A stretch of DNA of 64,000 bases from Azomonas tarimensis (GCF_042648805.1 NZ_JBHRXZ010000012.1:62001-126000); one strand, 5' to 3'. Shown: positions 8,302-21,708, counted from the first letter of the stretch. Made by a program: numbers and translations. The notes: generated by a model from the sequence alone, not told the origin.

Positions 8302-9768
8302 ATGGGCGCCTGGATCCGAGATCTGTCACTGCGATACAAATTCTGGGCCGTGAACATGGTGGCTTTCGTCACCACCCTGTTCGTGGTGTTATTCGCCATG
8401 CACCTGGAGCAACGTGCACGAGGGGCTGACGCCCTGGAGGCCGCCCGTGCCCAGGTTGCGTTGATTGAAGCCTGGCCGGCCGCCGCCCAGTTGCCGGCCG
8501 CCAGCGGGCTGCTCGTCTTTGCCGCAGGACAGGCGCCCACGTTCGCAGGTGTCAGGTTACAGCCGGGATGGAACGCGCTTGCGCATGACCGGGCTTTCGG
8601 CACCGATCCTGTTTCGAACGTCTACCTCGCCGTGCGTGGCGATGGGCAGCAATTTGCCCTGCCGGTCAGGGTGCCTAGCCTGAGGCAAGTGCTGTTCGAG
8701 CATTTCCTCGCTTATGCTCTGGCTGTCGCGGTACTGATGACGCTGCTGCTGGCGGCCTCGCAACTGCTGATCGCGTTTCTGCTCAGCCATCTGAACACCT
8801 TGAAAGACGTCATGCTGCACGTCGAGCGTAGCGGCGACCTGTCGGCCCGCGTCCCGCTCAACAGCCGCGACGAGGTCGGCCAGATGGCCACCGCCTTCAA
8901 CGCCATGCAGGACGGCTACGCCCGGGTCGTGGGCACCGTATCCCAGGCCGCGGCGCACCTTGATCAGGGCGCTCGCTACCTGGCGACGAGCATGGACGAG
9001 GTGCGCAAGGGCATGGTCGGTCAGCAGAGCGAAACCGACCAGGCGGCCACGGCGATAAACGAGATGACCGCCACCGTTCATCACATCGCCCAGCATGCCG
9101 GCGATACGCGGGACCAGTCGCAAGGCGCCGATCGTCTGGCCAGCGACGGACAACAGGTGGTGGCGAGAGTCGAGAAGTCCATTGCCGGACTGTCCATGGG
9201 TGTGCAGCAGACCGCCGACATGATCCAGCAACTGGCTGCCGACAGTCAGAAGATCAGCGGCGTGGTCAATGTCATCCACAGCATCGCCGAACAGACCAAT
9301 CTGCTCGCCCTGAACGCGGCCATCGAAGCCGCCCGGGCCGGCGACATGGGGCGGGGGTTTGCCGTGGTCGCCGACGAAGTTCGCAACCTGGCGCGCCGGG
9401 TGCAAGACTCCACCGACGAGATCACCCGGATGATCGGCGACCTCCAGTCGGGCACCCGCGATGCCGTGGAATTCATGCAGGAAAGTTCTCTCAAGGCCGA
9501 CGACTGCGTGCGGGAAGCTTTGGAGGCCGGCGAGGCATTATGCGCCATCACCGCTGCAGTGGCCCAGATGCGCGAGAGCAACACGCAGATCGCCGTTGCC
9601 GCGCAACAACAGAGCCAGGTTGCCGAAGAACTGAACCGATCAGTCACCGGCATTCGTGACGTCACCGAGAACACCGTCCAGCAAACCCTCGCTTCTGCCC
9701 GGACCAGTGCCGAACTGGCTGCGCTCTCCGGTGAGCTCAGCAAGGCCATCCACCAGCTCAAGCTCTAA
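8302..9768 (+). CDS. Methyl-accepting chemotaxis protein
   Basis: A 488-residue transmembrane chemoreceptor feeding the CheA/CheW pathway. Helix 1 is at about 11-33, a short periplasmic sensor of about 100 residues follows, helix 2 is at about 133-158, then HAMP (LNTLKDVMLHVERSGDLSARVPL) and a long coiled-coil signalling domain whose hairpin tip is EQTNLLALNAAIEAARAG at about 328-345. There is no PAS domain, so it is not a classical Aer, and no C-terminal CheR pentapeptide. The ligand is unknown. The perfect ANR box and -10 upstream suggest expression at low oxygen. It converges on the tgpA stop with three bases between them. Confidence 0.93.
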   Translation: MGAWIRDLSLRYKFWAVNMVAFVTTLFVVLFAMHLEQRARGADALEAARAQVALIEAWPAAAQLPAASGLLVFAAGQAPTFAGVRLQPGWNALAHDRAFGTDPVSNVYLAVRGDGQQFALPVRVPSLRQVLFEHFLAYALAVAVLMTLLLAASQLLIAFLLSHLNTLKDVMLHVERSGDLSARVPLNSRDEVGQMATAFNAMQDGYARVVGTVSQAAAHLDQGARYLATSMDEVRKGMVGQQSETDQAATAINEMTATVHHIAQHAGDTRDQSQGADRLASDGQQVVARVEKSIAGLSMGVQQTADMIQQLAADSQKISGVVNVIHSIAEQTNLLALNAAIEAARAGDMGRGFAVVADEVRNLARRVQDSTDEITRMIGDLQSGTRDAVEFMQESSLKADDCVREALEAGEALCAITAAVAQMRESNTQIAVAAQQQSQVAEELNRSVTGIRDVTENTVQQTLASARTSAELAALSGELSKAIHQLKL

Positions 9769-9771
9769 AGC

Positions 9772-11772
9772 CTAGCCCTGGAGATCAGGCTCCACCGCCA
9801 CGCGACGCCACGGCAGGCGTCGCTTGAGCTTGCGCAACGCCAGCTTCAGCTCGTTGACCGAATAGTCTCCCGGGGCGTATTTCAGACGCTCGTACACCTC
9901 TGCGAAACGCTCGATCTGCTCGGACTGGTAAGGCAGCGCCTTGGCCGCGCGATAGGCGAAGTCCCGCGGCCCTTCGCCCTTCTGGCGAAACACGCCTTGC
10001 CTGGCGAGCAGCCTTTCATAGCGCTGCTGGAGCCGCTGCACCGCATCGGTCTGGCGTTGCCAAGGTCGTAGTATCAGGAGCGCCAGCACAAGGATCATCA
10101 CCGTCAGCAAGGCCGCTGTCAGCAATCCAAGCCAGCGAAGATCGCCGAGCCAGCGTTGCAGCAGTTGCTTCTGCTGCTCGCCCTGATAGCCCAGCACCCA
10201 GCGCTGCCAGCCGTAGTTGACGTGGTCCCAGCGCAACCGCCAGTCATTCAGCCAGCCAATCTCCCGGTAGCGCAGCAGTGACAGCGGTTGCCCTTCGAGA
10301 AAGTCCTGCTCGGCTTCCAGGGCTTGCTCCAGACCGAACTGGATGCGCTCGGGCGCTACCTGAAAGGTGGGGTCGACCCTGATCCAGCCCCTCCCAGGCA
10401 GCCAGTACTCCACCCATGCATGGGCGTCGAACTGATGCACGGACAAATGCCCACCCACCGGATTCACCTCGCCACCTTGGTAACCCCCCACCACCCGCGC
10501 CGGGATCCCGGCCGCGCGCAAGGTAAAGGTCATGGCGCCGGCGTAATGCGCGCAGAAACCGGCGCGGCTGTCGAAGAGGAAGTCGTCGATGCTGTCGGCG
10601 CCGGCCCGGGGCGGCTTCAAGGTGTAGACGTAGGGCTGCTCGTTGAAATGCCGCAGAAGGCGCTGCACCAGCTGTTCGGGCTCTGGCTCCTGGCGGCGCA
10701 GATCGAGCGCCCAGGCACGAGTCCTGGCATTGCCCCGAGCAGGCAGTTGCAGCGCTTCGCGCAAGCTGTCGGGGGCGTCCGCCGGTTCGCGCAGCGCCTG
10801 CGGCCAGGACACCATGTGGTAGAGCAACGGTGAATTGACCGGGCGTGTCCGCTCCACATGGAAATCGGCCATCATCCGCGCCTCTCCAGGCTCGACCCTC
10901 GGCGTATCCAGGGTAAACAGCCAGGGCTGACCACTCGGCTGCATCACCACGCTGTAGGCGACGGGTTCGCCACGCGGTTCCCAGGCGGGCTCCTGTGGAC
11001 GACGCGCATTGCTCGAGCGGCTCCAGCGTTGTCCATCGAAGTGCTCGAAGGTGATCGCGCGCCAGTACAACTGGTCCCGCGGCGGGATCTCGCCGTCGAA
11101 CGTGACCCGAAAGGCCAGCGCCCCGGATTGGCTGAGCTCCGCGATATCGCCAGGCGCAATGCTTTCGGCAAGCCCGGAGCGCGCGCGATCACTCGGTTGC
11201 GGCACGCCCCACAGCGGCCCAGAACGGGGAAACAGCGCGAACAGCACAAGCATCAGGGGCAGCGCCTGAAGCAGCAGGGAGCCGGCCAGGCGCAATCCCA
11301 CCCATGGGCGCGTCACGGTCGTGCTCTGATGCAAACCGATCATTGCGGCCAGCAGAGCGGTGACCGGCAGCAGGCTGTAGACCGCGGCCAGCATGCCGTC
11401 GTCGAAAAGATAGCCGGTGACTACCGCGAAGAAGCCGAGGAATATCACCACCAGGGCATCCCGCCGGCTGCGCATTTCGACAGTCTTGAGGATGAAGGCG
11501 GCGATCATCAGCACCGCTCCGGCTTCAAGACCCACCAGGCTACCCCGCGACAGGTAGACCGCGAAAGCCGTGCCGAGCATCAACACCGCCTTGACCCAGG
11601 ACCTGGGGTAGAGGGCACGCATGCGATAGATCTGCAGGCGCCACCAGGCGCAGCCCAACCAGAGCGCGATGATCCACAGCGGCAGGTGCTGCAGGTGCGG
11701 CAGGATCACCAGGATCTGCGCCACCAGCAACCAGAGCAGGCTGTTGCGCGGGATCGTCTCGCCGGGCTTCAT
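9772..11772 (-). CDS. tgpA: Periplasmic transglutaminase-like membrane protein TgpA
   Basis: A 666-residue inner-membrane protein: about six helices in the first 190 residues (DUF3488 region), a periplasmic transglutaminase-like domain, another helix near 555-577, and a cytoplasmic DUF4129-like tail. The cysteine-protease-fold triad is visible: Cys in GFCAHYA, His in DAHAWVE and Asp in RVDPT. Length and layout match Pseudomonas aeruginosa TgpA (about 668 residues), reported as needed for viability; its reaction is not established. The start at 11772 gives an ATGA overlap with the DUF58 gene; a longer upstream frame is only overlap. It is the last gene of a MoxR-DUF58-TgpA operon. Confidence 0.9.
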   Translation of the reverse strand: MKPGETIPRNSLLWLLVAQILVILPHLQHLPLWIIALWLGCAWWRLQIYRMRALYPRSWVKAVLMLGTAFAVYLSRGSLVGLEAGAVLMIAAFILKTVEMRSRRDALVVIFLGFFAVVTGYLFDDGMLAAVYSLLPVTALLAAMIGLHQSTTVTRPWVGLRLAGSLLLQALPLMLVLFALFPRSGPLWGVPQPSDRARSGLAESIAPGDIAELSQSGALAFRVTFDGEIPPRDQLYWRAITFEHFDGQRWSRSSNARRPQEPAWEPRGEPVAYSVVMQPSGQPWLFTLDTPRVEPGEARMMADFHVERTRPVNSPLLYHMVSWPQALREPADAPDSLREALQLPARGNARTRAWALDLRRQEPEPEQLVQRLLRHFNEQPYVYTLKPPRAGADSIDDFLFDSRAGFCAHYAGAMTFTLRAAGIPARVVGGYQGGEVNPVGGHLSVHQFDAHAWVEYWLPGRGWIRVDPTFQVAPERIQFGLEQALEAEQDFLEGQPLSLLRYREIGWLNDWRLRWDHVNYGWQRWVLGYQGEQQKQLLQRWLGDLRWLGLLTAALLTVMILVLALLILRPWQRQTDAVQRLQQRYERLLARQGVFRQKGEGPRDFAYRAAKALPYQSEQIERFAEVYERLKYAPGDYSVNELKLALRKLKRRLPWRRVAVEPDLQG

Positions 11773-12737
11773 CACTCGTCTTCCCCGAACAGCGCCAGGG
11801 CCGTGAGGCAGGCGTCCCGATGACGAGGACCGCTGTCGGGCTCGATCCGCTGGCCGGGCAAGTGCAGACAGAAGGGCCGGTCCTGCTCGGTAAGGGCGAT
11901 CACCCAATGGCAGAGCCTGGACAAGCGCGCTTCGGTGTCCCCTTCGAGGACGGCGTAGTCGAGCGTCAGTTGCCCCCCGCCGAGGGCGGAGAAATCCTTG
12001 GTCAGCAGCCCCTGTTCTCGGGAGAAGGCCTTCCAGTCGACTCGGCGAATCGATTCACCCGGCTGCCAGCTGCGCAAGCCCTGGTAATCGTCGCTGCCGG
12101 CCCCCGTGACGCGACCACCGTCGGCCTCGAGGTCGTCGCTACCGTCTGACAAGGGAGGCAACGCTCCTGACTCCGGCTTGGGATAGACCAGCGTCGCGAG
12201 GTTCAGGTCGATCGAGCTCCATGCCACGAAAACACCGAGAGGGAAGCGTGTTTCGACCCGCAGACGGCCAGGCCTGAGCCTGCCTCGCCGCTCGGCCGGG
12301 CGCTCCAGGGTGAGGTCGCAACTGCCCCGGGCCGGGACTTCGACGCTGCGCAACTCCTTGCCCGACCAGCCCAGGGCAATGGCCTGATGGGGTCGGCCGG
12401 CGCTTTCCAGGCGAACGCCGAGGCTCGCGGTCTCCCCGACGAACACGGCAGGGGCCGATCCACCATGCAATTCCAACCCCGCCAGATTGCGGTAGGTATG
12501 GAGGATGGCGATGACAAACAGCGAGCCCAGCAGGAAGGTCAACGCGTAGGCCAGGCTGTTCTGATAATTGACGGCCGCCAGAAGCATGATCACCAGCGCG
12601 CAGAGAAAGGCCAGACCGACTCGCGTGGGAAGGATGAAGATCCGCCGATGATCGAGACGCACGTAGGGTGCCGCAGGGGCCCGGCGGTCGAGCCAGCGCT
12701 GAAAGACAGCACGCGGCACAGCGGGCAGAGACGCCAT
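11772..12737 (-). CDS. DUF58 domain-containing membrane protein
   Basis: A 321-residue protein with two N-terminal membrane helices (about 30-75, AFLCALVIMLLAAVNYQNS and LTFLLGSLFVIAIL), a beta-rich middle, and the DUF58 signature GLRSWQPGESIRRVDWKAFS. DUF58 proteins resemble VWA folds and are regularly encoded next to MoxR ATPases, which are thought to act on them. Here MoxR lies one base upstream and TgpA overlaps downstream by ATGA, so the three products are probably made together and work as one envelope module. The molecular function is unknown. Confidence 0.88.
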   Translation of the reverse strand: MASLPAVPRAVFQRWLDRRAPAAPYVRLDHRRIFILPTRVGLAFLCALVIMLLAAVNYQNSLAYALTFLLGSLFVIAILHTYRNLAGLELHGGSAPAVFVGETASLGVRLESAGRPHQAIALGWSGKELRSVEVPARGSCDLTLERPAERRGRLRPGRLRVETRFPLGVFVAWSSIDLNLATLVYPKPESGALPPLSDGSDDLEADGGRVTGAGSDDYQGLRSWQPGESIRRVDWKAFSREQGLLTKDFSALGGGQLTLDYAVLEGDTEARLSRLCHWVIALTEQDRPFCLHLPGQRIEPDSGPRHRDACLTALALFGEDE

Positions 12738-12738
12738 G

Positions 12739-13647
12739 CTAGAGCGCCGGGACTTCGCTGAGCAGCCAGTTTGCCAGCAAGCCGCCGGTGCTGTCGCTGC
12801 GCTCGCGTACCCGATGGCTCACCACCGCGGGCAGCACGGCCTGCACGTCTTCCGGGATGACATAGTCGCGATGGGCCAGGTAGGCCCAGGCCTTGGCCGC
12901 CGCCAGTAGCGCGAGGGTCCCGCGCGGAGACAGCCCGCAGGCGAACCGCGGCTGGGTCCGGGTCGCGTCGGCCAGGCGCAGGATATAGTCGGCCAGCGCT
13001 TCGCTCACCCGCACGGCGGAGGCTTCGGCCTGGGCGGCGGCCAGGGCGGCACGGTCGAAGACAGGCTCAAGACGGGGCAGCATTGCCCGCCGCGAATCGC
13101 CCAGCAGCAGCGCCTTTTCTGCAGCGCGAGCTGGGTAACCCAGAGAAACGCGCATGAGAAAGCGATCGAGCTGGGATTCGGGCAGGGGGAAGGTGCCCCC
13201 CTGGCTGACCGGATTCTGCGTGGCGATGACAAAGAAGGGCTCGGGCAGCGGACGCGTGGCGCCCTCGATGGTCACCTGCGCCTCTTCCATGGCTTCGAGC
13301 AAGGCGCTCTGTGTCTTTGGCGTGGCCCGGTTGATCTCGTCGGCGAGAATCAGTTCGGCGAAGATCGGCCCCTGGTGGAAGACGAAACTGCTGCTTTGAC
13401 GATCGAATACCGAGGTCCCGAGAATATCCCCCGGCAGGAGGTCGGCGGTGAACTGGATTCGCTGGAAGCCGAGCCCCATGACCCGGGCCAGGGTGTGGCT
13501 GAGGGTCGTCTTGCCCATCCCCGGTAGATCTTCCAGTAGCAGATGTCCTCGCGCCAACAGGCAGGTCACGGCCAACCGAACCTGCTGGTCCTTTCCTAGC
13601 AATACCTGATTGATCGCCGCCAGGCTGGCTTCGAGTCTTGATCGCAT
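12739..13647 (-). CDS. MoxR family AAA+ ATPase (TgpA cluster)
   Basis: A 302-residue AAA+ ATPase of the MoxR type, thought to act as a chaperone for VWA/DUF58 partners. Visible: Walker A (EDLPGMGKTTL, near 39-48), Walker B (LILADEINRA), the MoxR sequence ALLEAMEEAQVTIEG, sensor 1 (VIATQNPVSQGGTFPLPESQ) and the C-terminal lid. An AAGGA site precedes the ATG at 13647. It is the first gene of the three-gene operon with the DUF58 and TgpA genes. A second MoxR gene, at about 34 kb, belongs to another subgroup. Confidence 0.92.
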   Translation of the reverse strand: MRSRLEASLAAINQVLLGKDQQVRLAVTCLLARGHLLLEDLPGMGKTTLSHTLARVMGLGFQRIQFTADLLPGDILGTSVFDRQSSSFVFHQGPIFAELILADEINRATPKTQSALLEAMEEAQVTIEGATRPLPEPFFVIATQNPVSQGGTFPLPESQLDRFLMRVSLGYPARAAEKALLLGDSRRAMLPRLEPVFDRAALAAAQAEASAVRVSEALADYILRLADATRTQPRFACGLSPRGTLALLAAAKAWAYLAHRDYVIPEDVQAVLPAVVSHRVRERSDSTGGLLANWLLSEVPAL

Positions 13648-13736
13648 GGTTCAGTCCTTTACCCAACTGCTTGATCCTACTGGGGTGCCAGAGGCGAGCC
13701 AAGCGCGCCAGTGACGATCCTTCTACATTTCGATAG

Positions 13737-13777
13737 CGAAACCGCCTTTTCGTTGCTGCAAGTCACTCGCGGTTTCG
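13737..13777. repeat. Inverted repeat in the divergent moxR / P-type ATPase spacer
   Basis: CGAAACCGC (13737-13745) and GCGGTTTCG (13769-13777) form a perfect 9-base inverted repeat around a 23-base spacer, in the roughly 200-base region between two divergent genes. It could be a regulator site or a hairpin. No known regulator consensus is recognised. Confidence 0.4.
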
Positions 13778-13848
13778 ATCATTGAGCGAGGCGGTTGCCA
13801 CTACGCGCCCTTGTCCCTAGGGTTGCAACTGATCATCGAGGGACACGC

Positions 13849-16581
<2,733 letters not shown>

Positions 16582-16644
16582 ACTGCGCTCTCTGTGCCCG
16601 GGTGACGCAGCCGCCGAACCTCGAGCTGCTGGGTGTTGGCCGCC

Positions 16645-16677
16645 GTGATCAGCGCCGATTCCGGATTCGCTGATCAC
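16645..16677. terminator. Perfect hairpin between convergent ATPase and selU genes
   Basis: GTGATCAGCG (16645-16654) pairs perfectly with CGCTGATCAC (16668-16677), leaving a 13-base loop, and overlaps the selU stop codon. There is no T-run on either side, so it is at best a weak or Rho-assisted bidirectional terminator, or an RNA-end stabiliser. Confidence 0.45.
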
Positions 16678-17783
16678 ATCCGCCCCGAAGCCTGCTCACG
16701 CAAGTAATCGACCACCTCGGCCTGCGGGCCGGCGAAGAGGATTCGCTCGGCCTTGCTCTGCCGCTGATAGGCATACATCGGGTCGTAGTATTCTTCCAGC
16801 AGCGCAGCGATCCAGGCCCGATGCAGCTCTACCGAGCCGGTCTGCCGCTGTGCTGAAAGGGCCTGATCGAGCAGTGTCATCAGCCGCTGGTAGCGCTCCC
16901 CGCCCAGGCGCCTGTTGATGCCGCCGAGACTTTGGCGCATACGCTCGTCGAAGGCTGTGAAGCCCGTCTCGCTATCGCGGTAGGCCGCGACGAATTCAGC
17001 ACAGAGGTCGACCACATAATCCCGCAGGATTCGCTCCACGCGGCCTTCCAAGCTGTCCTCGAGCCACACCAACGGATACTCCTGCATACCCTGGTGAAGG
17101 GGCAGCGGCACGGAACAGCGGCCGATCAAGCGCGCCTCGTCCTCCATGACGAAGCGCGCCACGCCCTGGTCGCGCATCTGCAACATGCGAATCGCCAGGG
17201 CGTTCTCGAAGTCGATCTGCGCCGGCTGGGCGCTGGCGCGCTTGCCGAAGCTCGACCCGCGGTGGTTGGCCAATCCTTCCAGGTCAAGGCTGTTCTCCAG
17301 CTGTGCGACGACCTCGGTCTTGCCCGTCCCGGTCAGGCCCCCGATCAGGACGAACCGACACTCGGCGACACCCCGTTCGAGGGTATCGACGAGGAACCCA
17401 CGCAGCGCCTTGTAGCCGCCCGTCACGCGCGGGTACTCGATCCCGGCATCGCTCTTGAGCCACTGCTGGACAATCTGCGAGCGCAACCCACCTCGGAAAC
17501 AGTAGAGATAGCCGTCGGGATGCTGTCGGGCGAACGCTGCCCAGGCCTCGATCCGGGCGTCTCTCGTCTTGCCGCATACCAGTCGGTGGCCCAGTTCGAT
17601 GGCCGCCGCCTGGCCGTGCTGCTTGTAACAGGTCCCCACCTTTTGCCGTTCGATGTCGGTCATCAATGGCAGATTGATCACGCCCGGGAAGGCGCCCTTG
17701 GAAAACTCCACCGGGGCGCGGGTATCCATCATCGGCGCGGCAGACAAGAACAGACTGCGGTAATCCTGAGTGTCACCGCGCAT
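16674..17783 (-). CDS. selU: tRNA 2-selenouridine synthase
   Basis: Also called MnmH or YbbB. It replaces sulfur with selenium in the wobble 2-thiouridine of tRNA Lys, Glu and Gln, using selenophosphate, by way of a geranylated intermediate. At 369 residues it has the family length. The N-terminal rhodanese domain carries the catalytic Cys95 (YLYCFRGG) and the C-terminal part a P-loop (GGLTGTGKT, 148-156). The ATG at 17783 overlaps the selD stop as ATGA, so the selenium donor enzyme and its user are translationally coupled. A longer frame-open upstream start runs back into selD and is rejected. Confidence 0.95.
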   Translation of the reverse strand: MRGDTQDYRSLFLSAAPMMDTRAPVEFSKGAFPGVINLPLMTDIERQKVGTCYKQHGQAAAIELGHRLVCGKTRDARIEAWAAFARQHPDGYLYCFRGGLRSQIVQQWLKSDAGIEYPRVTGGYKALRGFLVDTLERGVAECRFVLIGGLTGTGKTEVVAQLENSLDLEGLANHRGSSFGKRASAQPAQIDFENALAIRMLQMRDQGVARFVMEDEARLIGRCSVPLPLHQGMQEYPLVWLEDSLEGRVERILRDYVVDLCAEFVAAYRDSETGFTAFDERMRQSLGGINRRLGGERYQRLMTLLDQALSAQRQTGSVELHRAWIAALLEEYYDPMYAYQRQSKAERILFAGPQAEVVDYLREQASGRM

Positions 17784-18817
17784 CAGATCACCTCGACCGC
17801 ATGCGCTCGGGCCTCGACAAAGCGCCCGATCGGTTCCAGTGACAGCCCGAGCTCCGCGGCCACGGCAAGGAACGCCGCTTCGCCGTCCGGTCTCACCGCT
17901 ATCAGCAGCCCGCCGCTGGTCTGCGGATCGCAAAGCAGTTGCCGGGAACGCTCGCCGAGCGCGCCGATGCGCTGGCCATAGCTGTCGAAGTTGCGCTGTG
18001 TTCCACCCGGCACGCAGCCTTCGCCCAAGTAGTACTCGACACCGGGAAGCAAGGGAACACGTTCGGCCTGCAGTTCGGCGGTAAGGCCACTGCCATCAGC
18101 CATCTCGACCAGGTGGCCGAGCAGACCGAAGCCTGTCACGTCCGTCATCGCCATCACCTGGGGAAGACGGCCAAAGCGGCTACCAGGAGTGTTCAGCCTG
18201 CACATCCAGTCGCGCGCGAGTCCCGCATCCTCCGGACGCAACCGGCCCTTTTTCTCGGCGGTGGTGAGAATGCCGATGCCCAGCGGCTTGGTCAGGTACA
18301 ACTGACAGCCCAGGGTTGCCGTGTCGTTGCGCTTGAGGTGCTCCTTGTCCACCAGTCCGGTGACCGCCAGCCCGAAGATGGGCTCCGGGGCGTCGATCGA
18401 GTGCCCGCCAGCCAGCACGATCCCGGCCGCGTCACAGACAGCGCGGCCGCCAGCGATCACCTCCCGGGCCACCTCCGGCGGCAGCTTGTCCACCGGCCAG
18501 CCGAGTATGGCGATGGCCATCAGCGGGTCGCCGCCCATGGCATAGATGTCGCTGATGGCGTTGGTCGCGGCGATGCGGCCGAAATCGAAGGGATCGTCGA
18601 CGATCGGCATGAAGAAGTCAGTGGTCGACACCACTCCTCGGGCGTCGTCGATGCCGTAGACCGCGGCGTCGTCCCGAGACGCGTTACCAACCCAGAGCCT
18701 GGGGTCGAGATGCTGCGCGCCGCTGCCGGCCAGAATCACATCGAGCACCTTGGGAGAAATCTTGCAGCCACAGCCGGCGCCATGGCTGTACTGGGTCAGG
18801 CGGATGGGGTCGCTCAT
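17783..18817 (-). CDS. selD: Selenophosphate synthetase (selenide, water dikinase)
   Basis: Makes selenophosphate from selenide and ATP. It is a 344-residue protein aligning with E. coli SelD from the start: LTQYSHGAGCGCKIS gives catalytic Cys16 and Lys19, so this is the cysteine form and no UGA selenocysteine is involved. Other signatures are GNASRDDAAVY and TDVTGFGLLGHL. The ATG at 18817 matches the family start. It is followed with an ATGA overlap by selU, its likely client. The genes for selenocysteine insertion (selA, selB, selC) are not in this window. Confidence 0.96.
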   Translation of the reverse strand: MSDPIRLTQYSHGAGCGCKISPKVLDVILAGSGAQHLDPRLWVGNASRDDAAVYGIDDARGVVSTTDFFMPIVDDPFDFGRIAATNAISDIYAMGGDPLMAIAILGWPVDKLPPEVAREVIAGGRAVCDAAGIVLAGGHSIDAPEPIFGLAVTGLVDKEHLKRNDTATLGCQLYLTKPLGIGILTTAEKKGRLRPEDAGLARDWMCRLNTPGSRFGRLPQVMAMTDVTGFGLLGHLVEMADGSGLTAELQAERVPLLPGVEYYLGEGCVPGGTQRNFDSYGQRIGALGERSRQLLCDPQTSGGLLIAVRPDGEAAFLAVAAELGLSLEPIGRFVEARAHAVEVI

Positions 18818-18899
18818 GAAGGTCTCGCGGGGCGTCAAACGGGCGGCAATTGTAGCAAAGCCGGGACAGCAGTCGGCGCCGCTCGGAGCGCCGAGCCGC

Positions 18900-19544
18900 T
18901 CAGCTGCTCGGCAACTCCTGAAGCCATCGGGCAATCCGCTCGCAGGCGCTGCTCAGGTGCTGGTCATGGCTGAAACCTGATCGTTTCAGCGGCTTGAGGT
19001 CATGGTCCGCGGCAGGCATCCAGAGCAGCTCAATGGAGTCGGCCAGCGCATAGTTCGCTACCTGCTCGCGGTTGCCCAGGGCATCGCGCTCCCCCTGGAT
19101 GATCAATGTCGGAGTCTTCAGCTGCGCCAGATGGGCGACCCGGGGCTTGTCGGGCTTGCCGGAGGCGTAGAAGGGATAGCCGAGGCAGACCAACGCAGAT
19201 GCAGCCAGCTCGTCCGCCAGCAGACTGGCCATCCGACCGCCCATCGACTTGCCACCAATGGCCAGCGGGCCTGCGGCTTGCTGTCGCACTTGTTCATAGG
19301 CTTCCCGCCAGCGCTGGAGCAGTCGTGCCATGGGATCAGGCGGTCGCCGGGACGCTCCTGTCCGCCGGCCGGCCATGTAGGCGAATTCGAACCGAACCAC
19401 CGTAACGCCTCGCTCCATAAGGCCTTTTGCCATCCATTCCATGAACGCACTGTCCATTGGCGCCCCTGCCCCATGCGCGAGGATCAGCGTGGCGACCGCG
19501 GCACCGGCAGGCCTGTCCCAGAGCAGCGAAACATTTTCTTCCAT
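18900..19544 (-). CDS. Alpha/beta hydrolase (dienelactone hydrolase / KANL3-Tex30-like family)
   Basis: A 214-residue cytosolic alpha/beta hydrolase. The triad is readable: nucleophile Ser100 in GGKSMGGR, Asp154 in GERDALG and His181 in AADHDLKP; the oxyanion-hole region is LAHGAGAPMDS. The substrate is unknown. It lies upstream of selD on the same strand, 82 bases apart. The start at 19544 has no Shine-Dalgarno and lies only eight bases from the ANR box that serves ccoN, so its own promoter must overlap that site, be further upstream, or the start lies further in. Confidence 0.82.
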   Translation of the reverse strand: MEENVSLLWDRPAGAAVATLILAHGAGAPMDSAFMEWMAKGLMERGVTVVRFEFAYMAGRRTGASRRPPDPMARLLQRWREAYEQVRQQAAGPLAIGGKSMGGRMASLLADELAASALVCLGYPFYASGKPDKPRVAHLAQLKTPTLIIQGERDALGNREQVANYALADSIELLWMPAADHDLKPLKRSGFSHDQHLSSACERIARWLQELPSS

Positions 19545-19552
19545 TTGTGGAA

Positions 19553-19566
19553 TTGATCCTGATCAA
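19553..19566 (+). promoter_or_regulatory. Perfect FNR/ANR box upstream of ccoN
   Basis: TTGATCCTGATCAA matches TTGAT-N4-ATCAA exactly, 88 bases before the ccoN start. ANR (or an FNR/FixK homologue) activating a cbb3 oxidase operon under low oxygen is well established in Pseudomonas and other proteobacteria. No convincing -10 was found at the class II distance (TTTATCCA at 19583-19590 is the nearest AT-rich stretch). Confidence 0.85.
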
Positions 19567-19654
19567 TGCAGCGAAGCCGCCGTTTATCCATCCTTCCGCT
19601 CGGCTTCCTAGCCTGGAAGAACCCTGCTCATAAACCGTGGATGGAAACCCATAC

Positions 19655-21079
<1,425 letters not shown>

Positions 21080-21089
21080 GGACTGAGCA

Positions 21090-21701
21090 ATGAAGCAACA
21101 CGAGAAACTCGAGAAAAACATCGGCCTGCTGACCCTGTTCATGGTCCTGGCCGTGAGCATCGGCGGCCTGACCCAGATCGTGCCGCTGTTCTTCCAGGAC
21201 GTGGTCAACGAGCCCGTTGACGGCATGCGTCCCTACACGGCGCTGCAGCTCGAAGGTCGCGACATCTACATCCGCGAGGGCTGCGTCGGCTGCCACTCGC
21301 AGATGATCCGTCCGTTCCGCGCTGAAACCGAGCGCTACGGCCACTATTCCGTCGCCGGCGAAAGCGTCTGGGACCACCCCTTCCTGTGGGGCTCCAAGCG
21401 TACCGGCCCGGACCTGGCCCGTGTCGGTGGACGCTACTCCGACGACTGGCACCGTGCGCACCTGTACAACCCGCGCAACGTCGTTCCCGAATCGAAGATG
21501 CCTTCCTACCCCTGGCTGGTGGAGAACACCCTCGATGGACGCGCCACCGCCCGCAAGATGCAAGCCCTGCGCACCCTTGGCGTCCCCTACACTGATGAAG
21601 ACATCGCCGGGGCCCGCGAAGCCGTTCGCGGGGTCAGCGAGATGGATGCGCTGATCGCCTACCTGCAGGTGCTCGGCACCGCGATCACCAATACAAGGTA
21701 A
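21090..21701 (+). CDS. ccoO: cbb3-type cytochrome c oxidase subunit II
   Basis: Membrane-anchored monohaem cytochrome c that passes electrons from CcoP to CcoN. It has 203 residues, one N-terminal helix (about 11-35) and one haem c site CVGCH (65-69), with the axial methionine probably in ESKMPSYPWL. It begins 10 bases after ccoN in the same operon, with TGAGGA upstream as ribosome site. Length and sequence are typical. Confidence 0.97.
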   Translation: MKQHEKLEKNIGLLTLFMVLAVSIGGLTQIVPLFFQDVVNEPVDGMRPYTALQLEGRDIYIREGCVGCHSQMIRPFRAETERYGHYSVAGESVWDHPFLWGSKRTGPDLARVGGRYSDDWHRAHLYNPRNVVPESKMPSYPWLVENTLDGRATARKMQALRTLGVPYTDEDIAGAREAVRGVSEMDALIAYLQVLGTAITNTR

Positions 21702-21708
21702 AACGCTT

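Noticed and set aside
18761..18817. Possible selenocysteine (UGA) in selD
   Set aside because: The active-site region reads GAGCGCK with cysteine codons; there is no in-frame TGA.
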